From contig CAKTTY010000005.1 in NCBI GenBank assembly GCA_934617065.1, positions 73,233 to 137,232 of the forward strand: a stretch of 64,000 nucleotides of DNA. The letters run 5' to 3'. Under the pieces are notes generated by a model. That model was not told where the DNA came from. It made no database searches and saw nothing but the letters and a program-made list of their open reading frames with translations. This DNA comes from an uncultured Eggerthellaceae bacterium. GTDB taxonomy: Bacteria > Actinomycetota > Coriobacteriia > Coriobacteriales > Eggerthellaceae. How positions within the stretch are numbered: the stretch's first letter is position 1; each line of letters opens with the position of its first letter. Positions 27,017 to 35,350 of this stretch are shown piece by piece. A program made the translations under genes and the position numbers.

Positions 27017-27967
27017 GTGGGTGAATCGGTGAACAATGCCTTTGATTTAAGGGAATCCCGTGTGGGGTTCCCTTATTCTGCGTGCGGTTTATGCCCTCGG
27101 CAATGCGGTGTGAACCGCGAAGAAGGGGAGCGTGGTGTTTGCGGGGCATCTGACGTTCTTCGTCTGGGGCGTGCTGCTCTGCATTGGTGGGAAGAACCAT
27201 GCTTGGTGGGGGACAAAGGCAGTGGTGCCGTGTTCTTCTCGCATTGCCCTCTTCAATGCGTGTACTGTCAAAACAAGGAATTGGTGTCTGGCTCTGGAAT
27301 CCAGATAAGCCTGCAGCAGTTTAAGGAAGTGCTGCTCCGTTTACAGAACGAGGAGCATGCAGCGAATATCAATCTGGTTACGCCAACGCACTATACGCCT
27401 AGCATCGCTGCTGCTTTGGGCGAGTTGCGGGATTCGGGGGCGCTTACTATTCCGGTGGTGTACAACACCTCAAGCTTCGATTCGCTTGAGGCGCTGCGCC
27501 TCATGAAGGGAAAGGTGGATGTGTATCTCGCTGATTTCAAGTACGCGTCCGCGCTCGAGGCAGGAAAGCTTTCCCATGCTCCCCGTTATCCCGAAATAGC
27601 ACTGGCCGCTATCGAGGAAATGGTTGCTCAGGTTCCCGTATGGGAGGAAGACGACGAAGGGCTGCTGCTTAGGGGTGTTATTGTCCGTCATTTGGTTCTT
27701 CCTGGCGGGGTCGAGGAATCAAAGCGCGCGCTCGCTACGTTGCATGAGCGCTTCGGCGGTAGTGTTCGATTGAGCATCATGAGCCAGTACACGCCTTTAG
27801 CGTCAGGGCTTGAGCGTTATGGCCTTGCCGGTCGGGTAACCGAAGAAGAGTACGAAGAGGTGCTTGATTATGCGGATTCGCTTGGGATAGAAGATTATTT
27901 TTGGCAGCAGGGCGATGCTGCTCAGGAAAGCTTCGTTCCCGATTTCAATGGTGAAGGTGTGCGGTAG
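27017..27967 (+). CDS. PflX-like radical SAM protein
   Basis: 316 residues. The radical SAM motif is CPLQCVYC (CxxxCxxC), within FFSHCPLQCVYCQN, typical of the PflX/pyruvate-formate-lyase-activase-like group. An additional N-terminal cysteine cluster CGLCPRQCGVNREEGERG is also characteristic of that group (COG1313). It cleaves SAM reductively to start radical chemistry; the substrate of PflX-type proteins is not established. GTG 27017 follows GGTGAG. It directly follows the Cys/His-tailed dehydrogenase-like gene (12 bp), so the two may be functionally linked. No glycyl radical enzyme is encoded nearby. Confidence 0.88.
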   Translation: MGESVNNAFDLRESRVGFPYSACGLCPRQCGVNREEGERGVCGASDVLRLGRAALHWWEEPCLVGDKGSGAVFFSHCPLQCVYCQNKELVSGSGIQISLQQFKEVLLRLQNEEHAANINLVTPTHYTPSIAAALGELRDSGALTIPVVYNTSSFDSLEALRLMKGKVDVYLADFKYASALEAGKLSHAPRYPEIALAAIEEMVAQVPVWEEDDEGLLLRGVIVRHLVLPGGVEESKRALATLHERFGGSVRLSIMSQYTPLASGLERYGLAGRVTEEEYEEVLDYADSLGIEDYFWQQGDAAQESFVPDFNGEGVR

Positions 27968-28064
27968 CCGTTCTTGACGTTTGCCGCTCCGAGCAACTGC
28001 TCAACCTATTTGGTGCGTTTTCCGTGATGATGGCTCAACTTATGGCATAATTGGCAAACGGTTT

Positions 28065-28139
28065 GCCGGCATGGCGCAACGGTAGCGCAACTGATTTGTA
28101 ATCAGTGGGTTGCGGGTTCGATTCCTGTTGCCGGCACCA
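28065..28139 (+). tRNA. tRNA-Thr (anticodon TGT)
   Basis: Complete cloverleaf with CCA encoded: acceptor GCCGGCA pairs with TGCCGGC, the anticodon stem ACTGA/TCAGT encloses the loop TTTGTAA with anticodon TGT, and the T-loop is GGTTCGATT. A terminator follows. Confidence 0.97.
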
Positions 28140-28151
28140 TTAAAAATGCAG

Positions 28152-28183
28152 GCCACCGCGGGTTTTCCCTCGGTGGCTTTTTT
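28152..28183 (+). terminator. Terminator of tRNA-Thr
   Basis: GCCACCG (28152-28158) pairs with CGGTGGC (28171-28177), with an inner GGG/CCC stem, followed by TTTTTT. Confidence 0.88.
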
Positions 28184-28304
28184 GTTTTCAGGTTCCCGGA
28201 GCGGCCCTGTGTGCCAAATATGGTGCGAAACGCACCATATGCGAGTCTCTATTTGCCCTTAAATTCGCCTTCTTTGGGCCTATTCTGCTCTAGGTGTTAA
28301 CGAA

Positions 28305-28535
28305 CTACTCGTATTCGGAGGTTTCGATGATTTCCAGGCTGTCAACCTTGATGCATGCCTCGTTGCCTTCGTCATCCATATACCAGCAGTAGCGTCCTTG
28401 CGCATCTTCAGTGAAGGAAAGGACGTCCCAGGCAAGGTAGAGGCGGGCGTTTTCTCGAGTGGGTTCGATGTCGGCAAGCTCCAGCACGTAAAGTGCTGCT
28501 TTGGTTTGCTGTTCGTCAAGTTCGTCGAAAGTCAT
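28305..28535 (-). CDS. Small acidic hypothetical protein
   Basis: 76 residues on the minus strand, acidic (Asp/Glu-rich), with no membrane segment or cysteine motif beyond two scattered cysteines. Read on the minus strand, AAGGAG lies six bases before the ATG at 28535, which is why I accept it as a gene. The C-terminal half (GRYCWYMDDEGNEACIKV, then SLEIIE) looks like a small beta-rich domain. I do not recognise it. It lies downstream of the cupin gene on the same strand, separated by a hairpin, so it is probably expressed separately. Confidence 0.7.
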   Translation of the reverse strand: MTFDELDEQQTKAALYVLELADIEPTRENARLYLAWDVLSFTEDAQGRYCWYMDDEGNEACIKVDSLEIIETSEYE

Positions 28536-28559
28536 AGGTGCTCCTTAGCAGATAAAGCA

Positions 28560-28592
28560 GAGCCCCGACATGGGATAGCCATGTGGGGGCTC
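28560..28592 (-). terminator. Hairpin after the cupin gene
   Basis: GAGCCCC (28560-28566) plus ACATGG (28568-28573) pairs with CCATGT (28579-28584) plus GGGGCTC (28586-28592), with one internal G/G mismatch and a 5-nt loop. It lies between the two minus-strand genes and probably ends the cupin transcript, though the T-tail on that strand is weak. Confidence 0.65.
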
Positions 28593-28650
28593 GAATGGGC
28601 TGTTTCTATTATAGGTGCAGTTGCGTTGCCGGGTAGCGGTAGCGATATCG

Positions 28651-28998
28651 CTATTCGCTCTTTTGAATAACGGCAACAAAGCTCAGCATATCGTTACCAG
28701 AGTTCAAAATGCCATGGAAGCTCCCGTCGGGGCAGTAGAGCACATCGCCCTTTTCGACGTGGTATTCAACGTCGTTTTCGGTGTACGTTGCGCTGCCTGC
28801 AGTAATGAAGTACATTTCCGAATCACCCACATGCTGATGGATGCCAATCGAGCAGCCCGGCTCAAGCGAGATCTGCGCTACATAGCTGCAGATTCCACCA
28901 AGTTGATCTCCTTCAAGCAGACGGTCGCGCTGCATCCTGCCGATACCGCCTTCTACCTGTTCTGCATATTGCGGTGTGCGGTTATTGAAAACGGGCAT
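28651..28998 (-). CDS. Small cupin-domain protein
   Basis: 115 residues, a single cupin barrel. Motif 1 is GCSIGIHQHVGDSEMYFITAG, which gives the usual metal ligands (two His, one Glu); motif 2 is DVLYCPDGSFHGILN with the last His. Read on the minus strand, AAGGAGG precedes the ATG at 28998. Such small cupins bind a metal and often act as isomerases, dioxygenases or sensors; nothing in the context (a GT2 gene diverging to its right, a small unknown gene to its left) points to a substrate. Confidence 0.85.
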   Translation of the reverse strand: MPVFNNRTPQYAEQVEGGIGRMQRDRLLEGDQLGGICSYVAQISLEPGCSIGIHQHVGDSEMYFITAGSATYTENDVEYHVEKGDVLYCPDGSFHGILNSGNDMLSFVAVIQKSE

Positions 28999-29159
28999 AT
29001 CATCCTCCTTGTTACTATGACCCTCCTGGCTCCCATTATATTCCGTTGATTTGTGGAGGTGATATGCAGGAGGCGTGATGATGTGAAGGGAAAATGACCC
29101 AATAGGTGCGTTTTGTCGGGTTGGGGAATGAGCGTGCGCCAGCTCGTTTAAAAAGCGTC

Positions 29160-29198
29160 TATAATCCCGAAAGCAAGAAAACGCCTACGGGTGTAGGT
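29160..29198 (+). promoter_or_regulatory. Possible -10 box and leader hairpin before the GT2 gene
   Basis: TATAAT at 29160-29165, without a recognisable -35, followed by a short hairpin with CCTAC (29184-29188) and GTAGG (29193-29197). This would give a leader of about 105 nt before the GT2 start at 29279. Confidence 0.4.
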
Positions 29199-29278
29199 TG
29201 TCATGCGCCAAAACAACGATGTTTTGGTTTTATTGGGGTTCGCAGTTTTCGTTCGCGAACATCGGAAAAGGAGCATTG

Positions 29279-30598
29279 GTGCTAGACCAGTTTTTTTCGT
29301 CCCTTTCGTTTGTGGACATCTTTAACTTCTGCGTCTTTCTCGTGTTCTCTGTTTGCTACGTGTACCAGATTTTCTACGTATTCGTAACGCTTACGAAGAA
29401 GCCACCGCAACTGACAGCGAAGAAGAATCATCGCTATGCGGTTATCGTTGCCGCCCGAAACGAAAATGCTGTTATTGGTGACCTTATTCACAGCATTCGC
29501 GTGCAGAACTACCCGCAAGAGCTCATTGACATCTTTGTTGTTGCCGATAACTGCACCGATAATACGGCCGCCGTTGCTCAGGAAGCTGGTGCCATCGTAT
29601 TCCCTCGCTTCAACAAGGAGCATATCGGTAAGGGTTACGCCCTTGATTACGGTTTTTCGTGCATTCGCCAGCACTACAGCGAAAATGAATACGAGGCGTA
29701 CTTCGTGTTCGACGCCGACAATGTGCTTGACGTGAACTACTTCCGCGAAATGAACAAGACCTTCGATAACGGTGCGGTTGCCTCAACCAGTTACCGCAAC
29801 TCGAAGAATTACGGTTCCAACTGGATTACCGCAGGCTATGCCGTATGGTTCATGCGCGAAGCGAAATACCTTTCCCAGGCTCGTCTTACCTTGGGAACCA
29901 GCTGCGCAGTTTCGGGCACGGGCTTCTTCATCAGCGCGAAGATCATCGATGAGATGGGTGGCTGGAAGTATCATATGCTCACCGAGGATATCGAATTCTC
30001 CACTGCCTCTATCGTTCGTGGCCGTCGAATTTCCTATACGCCTACCGCTATGCTCTACGACGAACAGCCGCTGACGTTCCGTGACTCGTGGAACCAGCGC
30101 TTCCGTTGGGCAAAGGGCTTTTACCAGGTGTTCTTTGGATATGGCGGGAAGCTGGTCAAGGGTATTTTCACCAACCCTAAGGGTTCTCGTTTCGCATGCT
30201 ACGACATGTTGATGACTATCTGCCCTGCAATGCTGCTGACCATCATCACCATTGCATTCAATGCGATTATCGCCGTGCTGGGCGTTACCGGCGTAATGTC
30301 GACGGGCGTCATGATCACCTCTTCTCTTTCCTCGATCTTCTTCTGCCTCTTCAACTTCACGCTCTTCATGTTCATGTTCGGTGCGCTCACCACGTTTACC
30401 GAATGGGACAACATCCATGCACCTGCGCGTAAGAAGATTTTCTACATGTTCACCTTCCCGTTGTTCATGATCACCTACATTCCTATTGCGTTGGTTGCCC
30501 TGGTCAAGAAGGCTTCTTGGAAGCCCATTCAGCACAGCATCTCGGTTGACGTTCAAGAGTTTGCGCAGGCCAACGCCAAAGACGCCGATCGCATCTAG
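29279..30598 (+). CDS. Processive family 2 glycosyltransferase, membrane-bound
   Basis: 439 residues from GTG 29279, which has AAAAGGAG seven bases upstream; the frame is open further upstream without a site. One N-terminal membrane segment (about 10-35) leads to a GT-A domain with VVADNCTDN, the metal motif FVFDADN, the acceptor-site GTGFFIS, LTEDIEFS (catalytic Asp) and QRFRWAKGF (QxxRW), the last two being the mark of processive synthases such as cellulose, hyaluronan and poly-GlcNAc enzymes. Three to four C-terminal membrane segments follow (about 310-415). It is monocistronic, with its own terminator. The polymer made cannot be predicted; a secreted exopolysaccharide is likely. Confidence 0.9.
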   Translation: MLDQFFSSLSFVDIFNFCVFLVFSVCYVYQIFYVFVTLTKKPPQLTAKKNHRYAVIVAARNENAVIGDLIHSIRVQNYPQELIDIFVVADNCTDNTAAVAQEAGAIVFPRFNKEHIGKGYALDYGFSCIRQHYSENEYEAYFVFDADNVLDVNYFREMNKTFDNGAVASTSYRNSKNYGSNWITAGYAVWFMREAKYLSQARLTLGTSCAVSGTGFFISAKIIDEMGGWKYHMLTEDIEFSTASIVRGRRISYTPTAMLYDEQPLTFRDSWNQRFRWAKGFYQVFFGYGGKLVKGIFTNPKGSRFACYDMLMTICPAMLLTIITIAFNAIIAVLGVTGVMSTGVMITSSLSSIFFCLFNFTLFMFMFGALTTFTEWDNIHAPARKKIFYMFTFPLFMITYIPIALVALVKKASWKPIQHSISVDVQEFAQANAKDADRI

Positions 30599-30658
30599 GG
30601 GCGCTCTACGGGGTGGTGCGGTTTGCGTTCCAACTCCTTTTTGCTCTAGCGGATCCAA

Positions 30659-30691
30659 AACAGCCAGACGGTATCGTCTGGCTGTTTTTTT
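30659..30691 (+). terminator. Bidirectional terminator between the GT2 gene and comF
   Basis: AACAGCCAGACG (30659-30670) pairs perfectly with CGTCTGGCTGTT (30675-30686) around GTAT, with T-runs on the + side and A-runs (T on the minus strand) on the other. It serves both convergent genes. Confidence 0.93.
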
Positions 30692-30710
30692 GTCGTTCTG
30701 CGCGGTGGGC

Positions 30711-31472
30711 TTATGCTCTGATGAAGGTAACCGCATAGATCTCCTTCGCGCCTGCTGCCCGCAGGGTGTTTCCGGCGGTGAAGAGGGTTGCCCCTGTGGT
30801 GAATACATCGTCGATCAATACGATGCGGGGCATGATGCCCAAACGCGCTTTGAGGGCGTTTCCGTAGGGAAGTGCCTCATTTGGTTGGAGGTCGAACGAT
30901 CCAACCATGTTGGCGAGCCTTTGCCTTGCGTCAAGTTCGCGTTGGTCGCGGCGGGGTTTCGCTCGGAGAAGGGAAGTAAGGGGCATTCCGGTTATGCGCG
31001 ACAGCTCAGCTCCGATAAGCGAAATGTGATCGAATCCGCGTTCTCGGACGGCGCTGGTGCGCGCAGGTATGGGAACAAGTGTCGCTTCCGTTTGCCAGGA
31101 GGGCGGAAGGGCATTTGCCATATGACGGGCAATTATCCCTGAAAGCTGTTGCTCTCCGCGATCTTTGAAAACGGTTACGATGCGCTTTGTTTCCGGTGAG
31201 AGCAATACCGTAGAAACGCAGCCGTCGAGGGGAAAGCGTGCCAATCCCTTCCAATGTAGGGTTTGCTGATTGCATTCGCAGCAGATCCCGCGTCCCCAGG
31301 GCGCTCCGCATAGGGGGCATGCTAAAAGCTGGTCCAGGTAGGGCAATTCTCGTGAGCATTTGTCGCAAAGTGCTACTCCTGGCACATCGCAGATAACGCA
31401 ACGGGTTTGCCAAACGGCTTCCGAGAGCCCAAGCTGAAGGAGCTTTAACGAGCCTTTGATTTCTGCGAGCAC
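30711..31472 (-). CDS. comF: ComF family phosphoribosyltransferase-like competence protein
   Basis: 253 residues. The N-terminal zinc-finger part has CVICDVPGVALCDKC and CPLCGAP with further cysteines, and the C-terminal type I phosphoribosyltransferase fold has the PRPP motif IVLIDDVFTTGAT. The middle has LVPIPARTSAVRERGFDH, typical of ComFC. In transformable bacteria ComF supports DNA uptake; in others its function is unclear, and no other competence gene is in the window. On the minus strand the start is GTG (31472) with a weak purine-rich GAAAGAAGAG site. It faces the GT2 gene and shares its terminator. Confidence 0.9.
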   Translation of the reverse strand: MLAEIKGSLKLLQLGLSEAVWQTRCVICDVPGVALCDKCSRELPYLDQLLACPLCGAPWGRGICCECNQQTLHWKGLARFPLDGCVSTVLLSPETKRIVTVFKDRGEQQLSGIIARHMANALPPSWQTEATLVPIPARTSAVRERGFDHISLIGAELSRITGMPLTSLLRAKPRRDQRELDARQRLANMVGSFDLQPNEALPYGNALKARLGIMPRIVLIDDVFTTGATLFTAGNTLRAAGAKEIYAVTFIRA

Positions 31473-31945
31473 TTTACTCTTCTTTCCGATGCTGCCTTAT
31501 ATTGCCGGCCTTGGCGATGCGGGGTAGGGCCGTTGCCAACCCCCGCCGTCAAACCTGGTTCGTGGGGTTATCATCCGATTCCAATAACGACTATGATCGG
31601 GAAGTGCGAAACAAATGCGAAGGATATGGGAAAAGCATGCGCAAGAAGCCGATCAAGTTGCCTGTTCTGCTAGACTAGGAATGCTCTATCCAGGTCTGTG
31701 GTTGCGGTTTTTTCCTAGTCCAAGGCAGATGCGGTCAAAAGGATCCACGTAAGTTATCGGCTTTCCGAAACGAGCATGGCGCATCCTAGAGGTAAGACGT
31801 ACCGTTCGGGTTTTATGCAACATAGGGTTGCACGAACGAGAGGACGACGTCCGCTTTGCGGGCTTGGTTCCAGTATGCGAGTGTGGGGTCAAAGACCAGG
31901 TCAGCTGGAAGAGCGTTAGTATCGGTACCAAGAAGGGAAGCCTCG
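31473..31945. other. Non-coding region between comF and the solute-binding lipoprotein
   Basis: 473 bp without a gene I can support. Two structures stand out. One is an inverted repeat GACTAGGAA (31673-31681) and TTCCTAGTC (31712-31720), 30 nt apart. The other is a nested structure at 31803-31838, CGTTCG...CGAACG enclosing TGCAAC/GTTGCA with an asymmetric bulge. Both precede the lipoprotein gene and may be leader structures or operators. The divergent comF promoter must also lie here but is not obvious. Confidence 0.5.
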
Positions 31946-32950
31946 ATGAAACGCGCATCGATTCTCGTTGTCACGTTGGTGATGGCGCTGTCCATGGCGG
32001 TGGCTTTATGCGGCTGCACGTCGAACAATTACACGCCCCAGGCGAAGGAGCAGACGATCAGCAATTCTGCCCTCAAGTCTTCCGGCACGTTGCGCGTGGG
32101 CGTAAACGCGTCCAATGCCCCCTACGCTGCGGAGTCTTCCGGCAGCATCGTTGGCATCGACGTCGATATCGCGGCTGCCCTTGCTGACGAACTGGGCCTT
32201 AAACTCGAATTGGTGGATGTCGGTTCTTCGGTAGACACTGCCTTCACCAAGGATAACGTTGACATTGTCATGGGCGTTACGAAGTCGAATTCCGCATACT
32301 GGATGTCTGATTCGTACATGAGCTCTGCGGTAGCTTTGTTCTCACTTACCCAGAACGCCACGGCTCCCACCCAGTCTGGCTCATTCTCCGTAGCAGCTCA
32401 GTCTTCTTCCATGAGCGCATGGGAAGTAACCGACCACTATGGCGAAAGCTGCTTGCGTAACAGCGCCGATCTTCAGGGTGCTTTCGAATCGCTGCAGACT
32501 GGTTCGGTAAACTATGTAGCCGCCGATAGCACCATCGGTGCCTATGTGGTTCACTCTTCTTCGATTGAGGCTTATCCGGTGGCTCTGCTGCAGGATCCTT
32601 CTTCCTACTGCGTTGCCGCTCCCACCACCAATGTCGAACTGCAGAAAGCCGTGTCTGAGGCGTTGAGCTCTTTGAAGAACGGCGGTGTAATCAGTGTTAT
32701 CCAGAAGAAGTGGTTGGGCGACCAGGCCGATATCTCCGCGCTGAAGGTAATCCAGTCCACAAAGAGCGAATCTGACAGCGAAGATGCCGCTTCGACCGAC
32801 GCATCTGATTCTTCGAGCACTGGTTCTTCGAGCAGCACCGGATCGTCGAGCAGCTCCAGCTCATCAAGCTCGAGTTCTTCGAACTCCACCTCGGGTTCGA
32901 CCGGCTCCAGCACGAAAAGTGGGAGCACTCAGAGCAGCTCCAACGATTAG
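31946..32950 (+). CDS. Solute-binding lipoprotein (family 3) with serine-rich tail
   Basis: 334 residues. The start is ATG 31946 after AAGGGAAG; the frame is open upstream. The lipoprotein signal peptide ends in LCGC (lipidated C24). The binding domain begins SSGTLRVGVNASNAPYA and contains VGIDVDIAAALADELGL and DIVMGVTKS, as in periplasmic amino-acid binding proteins. After about residue 260 comes a roughly 70-residue tail rich in Ser, Thr, Gly and Asp, including a run of 13 consecutive serines. It would act with an ABC importer for polar amino acids, but no permease or ATPase is adjacent. A strong terminator follows, so it is a single-gene unit. Confidence 0.88.
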   Translation: MKRASILVVTLVMALSMAVALCGCTSNNYTPQAKEQTISNSALKSSGTLRVGVNASNAPYAAESSGSIVGIDVDIAAALADELGLKLELVDVGSSVDTAFTKDNVDIVMGVTKSNSAYWMSDSYMSSAVALFSLTQNATAPTQSGSFSVAAQSSSMSAWEVTDHYGESCLRNSADLQGAFESLQTGSVNYVAADSTIGAYVVHSSSIEAYPVALLQDPSSYCVAAPTTNVELQKAVSEALSSLKNGGVISVIQKKWLGDQADISALKVIQSTKSESDSEDAASTDASDSSSTGSSSSTGSSSSSSSSSSSSSNSTSGSTGSSTKSGSTQSSSND

Positions 32951-33000
32951 CGCGGGAACAAAATAAAGGCGCTTTGTTGAAAAGGTGTCATAACGTAAAC

Positions 33001-33039
33001 AAACGGAAGGCAGGTTGCATCTTGCCTTCCGTTTCTTTT
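33001..33039 (+). terminator. Terminator of the solute-binding lipoprotein gene
   Basis: AAACGGAAGGCA (33001-33012) pairs with TGCCTTCCGTTT (33023-33034), 12 bp perfect, followed by CTTTTT. Confidence 0.93.
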
Positions 33040-33104
33040 TATTCTGGGTCATATAAGCTGATCCGCGTAGAGCGGAACCTATTTGTTGAATCAAGGAGCA
33101 TCGC

Positions 33105-34325
33105 ATGAACGACCAAGGCAATTCCTCTGGTTCGCCCATTCCCCCTAATGGATGGGGGAACCAGGGTGCAACACCTCAGCAATCCGATACAGCAACGAAG
33201 AAGGCCCCTTCTCTTCTGAAGACGTTCCTCGTTGCTTTTGGCGGTGCCGCAGTTGCCTGTGCACTGGTATTGGGTGTCTATTCTTTCATTCACCCCGCTT
33301 CATCCACGGTGCTGGGGGGCAGTGGCTCGGGGACGAACATCACGGTAAGCGGGGAAGACACAACGCTCGCCGAAGCGGTTTCTCAGAAATGCCTTCCTTC
33401 GGTGGTTAACATTGACGTGTATACCAAGCAGTCCAGCCAAACTATGATGGGCATGATGGGCCAGACGAGCGACGAGCTTGAAGAATCATCTCTTGGTTCG
33501 GGAATCATCCTGTCTTCCGATGGTTACATTCTGACTAACTATCACGTTATTGAAGGCGCCGACCAGTTGAAGGTAAATGCTGGCGGTGAAGAATACACCG
33601 CTCAGGTGGTGGGCACCGACGAATCGAGCGACTTGGCGGTTCTGAAGATCGATGCAACTGGTCTTACTGCCATCGAGGTTGGTTCCTCTTCCGATCTTAC
33701 TGTGGGTGAATGGGTAATGGCTGTGGGCAGCCCCTTCGGTCTTGAGCAGTCCGTTTCCACCGGCATCGTTTCCGCCACCAGCCGCACCACGTCTGCTCTG
33801 AACGATTCCAGCAGTGGTTCCAGTGCCGTTTACACCAACATGATCCAGACCGACGCTGCTATCAATCCGGGCAATTCTGGTGGCGCTTTGGTGGACAAGG
33901 ACGGTAAGCTTATTGGCGTTAACACGCTTATTGCCTCTTCCTCTGGTTCCAGCTCAGGCGTTGGTTTCGCAATCCCCGTCGATTATGCGATGAATATCGC
34001 TCAGCAGATCATCGACGGGAAAACCCCTTCCCATGCACAGCTCGGCATTACCGGCACTACGGTTAACAGCCAGCTGGCAAAGAGGTACAACCTGCCAGTT
34101 GAATCGGGCGCCTATGTGACGAGCGTGTCTGCTGGTTCTTCTGCTGCCAATGCCGGCATTCAGGAAGGCGACATCATCACGAAGCTGGGCGATACCTCCA
34201 TTTCCTCTTCTTCCGATTTGGTTTTGGCGGTGCGTTCGCACAGCGCGGGTGATAACGTGCAGGTGACCTACAACCGAAATGGCCAGGAGAACACCGTTTC
34301 GGTAACGCTCGGTTCCGATTCATAA
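33105..34325 (+). CDS. HtrA/DegP-type serine protease, membrane-anchored
   Basis: 406 residues. A Ser/Gly/Pro-rich cytoplasmic N-terminus, one membrane segment (about 38-62), a trypsin-like protease domain and one C-terminal PDZ domain (about 310-400) form the standard Gram-positive HtrA layout. The catalytic triad is H147 (NYHVIEG), D176 (SSDLAVLK) and S258 (NPGNSGGAL). It degrades or refolds misfolded exported proteins at the cell envelope; the family is normally induced by envelope stress. The ATG at 33105 follows AAGGAG. Flanked by strong terminators on both sides, it is transcribed alone, though the neighbouring binding protein is another envelope gene. Confidence 0.95.
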   Translation: MNDQGNSSGSPIPPNGWGNQGATPQQSDTATKKAPSLLKTFLVAFGGAAVACALVLGVYSFIHPASSTVLGGSGSGTNITVSGEDTTLAEAVSQKCLPSVVNIDVYTKQSSQTMMGMMGQTSDELEESSLGSGIILSSDGYILTNYHVIEGADQLKVNAGGEEYTAQVVGTDESSDLAVLKIDATGLTAIEVGSSSDLTVGEWVMAVGSPFGLEQSVSTGIVSATSRTTSALNDSSSGSSAVYTNMIQTDAAINPGNSGGALVDKDGKLIGVNTLIASSSGSSSGVGFAIPVDYAMNIAQQIIDGKTPSHAQLGITGTTVNSQLAKRYNLPVESGAYVTSVSAGSSAANAGIQEGDIITKLGDTSISSSSDLVLAVRSHSAGDNVQVTYNRNGQENTVSVTLGSDS

Positions 34326-34351
34326 AACGTATAATGTGATAAATAATTGCT

Positions 34352-34400
34352 AAAACTCCCTGAACAATTAGGCGTTATGCTCTTGTTCAGGGAGTTTTTT
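34352..34400 (+). terminator. Terminator of htrA-like gene
   Basis: A perfect 16-bp stem: AAAACTCCCTGAACAA (34352-34367) with its complement at 34383-34398, ending in TTTTTT. Confidence 0.95.
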
Positions 34401-34449
34401 ATTGGGGCAGCACGTTACATGCGCTCTTATCTAGGAAAGGGGAAACCAT

Positions 34450-35328
34450 ATGTCTGAACGAATAACCGGCCACACTGAGCTTATCGGCTTGATGGCGTAT
34501 CCAATCCGTCATTCCGCTTCGCCTGCCATGCACAACGAAGCGTTTGCGGAACTCGGCTGCGATTACGCTTATCTTGCATTCGAGGTTGGTGCCGACGAAA
34601 TCGAGGCAGGCGTACAGGCAATTCGAACGCTTAAGATGCGCGGTTCCAATATCTCTATGCCCAACAAAACACTGGTAGGGCAGTATCTCGATGAGCTTAC
34701 GCCCGCTGCTCAAATGTGCGGTGCGGTAAACACGGTAGTGAATGATAACGGGCATTTGACGGGAACTATTACTGACGGCGTGGGCTTTATGCAGGCCGCC
34801 GCCGACAACGGCATAAGCCCGGTTGGCAAGAAGATGACTATTGTGGGTTGCGGTGGTGCTGGTACGGCAATCCAAATCCAGGCAGCGCTTGACGGGGTTT
34901 CGGAGATCAGCATCTTCAACCGCAAGGATGATTTCTATCATCGCGGAGAAGAAACAGTGCAGAAGATCAACTCGCAGACCAACTGCAAGGCAACCCTTTA
35001 TGATTTGGCTGATCTTCAAAAGCTGAAAGAGGAAATGGACGATAGCTACCTGTTCGTGAACGCTACAGGTGTAGGCATGAAGCCGCTTGAGGGTCAATCG
35101 GTGGTGCCCGACAAATCATATTTCCGTCCAGAATTGAACGTCGTGGACATCATCTATGCCCCTCGCCTTACCAAGCTTCGCGAAATGGCAAAAGAGGCTG
35201 GCTGCAAAACCATGAATGGCCTTGGTATGATGTTGTTTCAGGGTTCTGCTGCTTTTGAATTGTGGACGGGCGAGCCTATGCCAATTGAGCATATGAAGGA
35301 AACGCTGGGAATCGATTACGACGAATAA
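34450..35328 (+). CDS. ydiB: Quinate/shikimate dehydrogenase (YdiB type)
   Basis: 292 residues. It interconverts shikimate and 3-dehydroshikimate (and quinate and dehydroquinate in YdiB-type enzymes). The substrate-binding segment reads SNISMPNK, the YdiB-like form rather than the NVTxPxK of AroE, and DELTPAAQMCGAVNTVVND follows as in YdiB. The NAD(P) motif is VGCGGAGTAI, and NGTK-type sequence is replaced by NATGVGMKPLEGQS; the C-terminus has GLGMMLFQGSAAFELWTGE. AAAGGGGAAA lies before ATG 34450. aroD follows 22 bp later, the same gene pair as in E. coli (ydiB-aroD). Confidence 0.9.
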   Translation: MSERITGHTELIGLMAYPIRHSASPAMHNEAFAELGCDYAYLAFEVGADEIEAGVQAIRTLKMRGSNISMPNKTLVGQYLDELTPAAQMCGAVNTVVNDNGHLTGTITDGVGFMQAAADNGISPVGKKMTIVGCGGAGTAIQIQAALDGVSEISIFNRKDDFYHRGEETVQKINSQTNCKATLYDLADLQKLKEEMDDSYLFVNATGVGMKPLEGQSVVPDKSYFRPELNVVDIIYAPRLTKLREMAKEAGCKTMNGLGMMLFQGSAAFELWTGEPMPIEHMKETLGIDYDE

Positions 35329-35350
35329 CCAATAGGTAAGGAGCTCGGGT

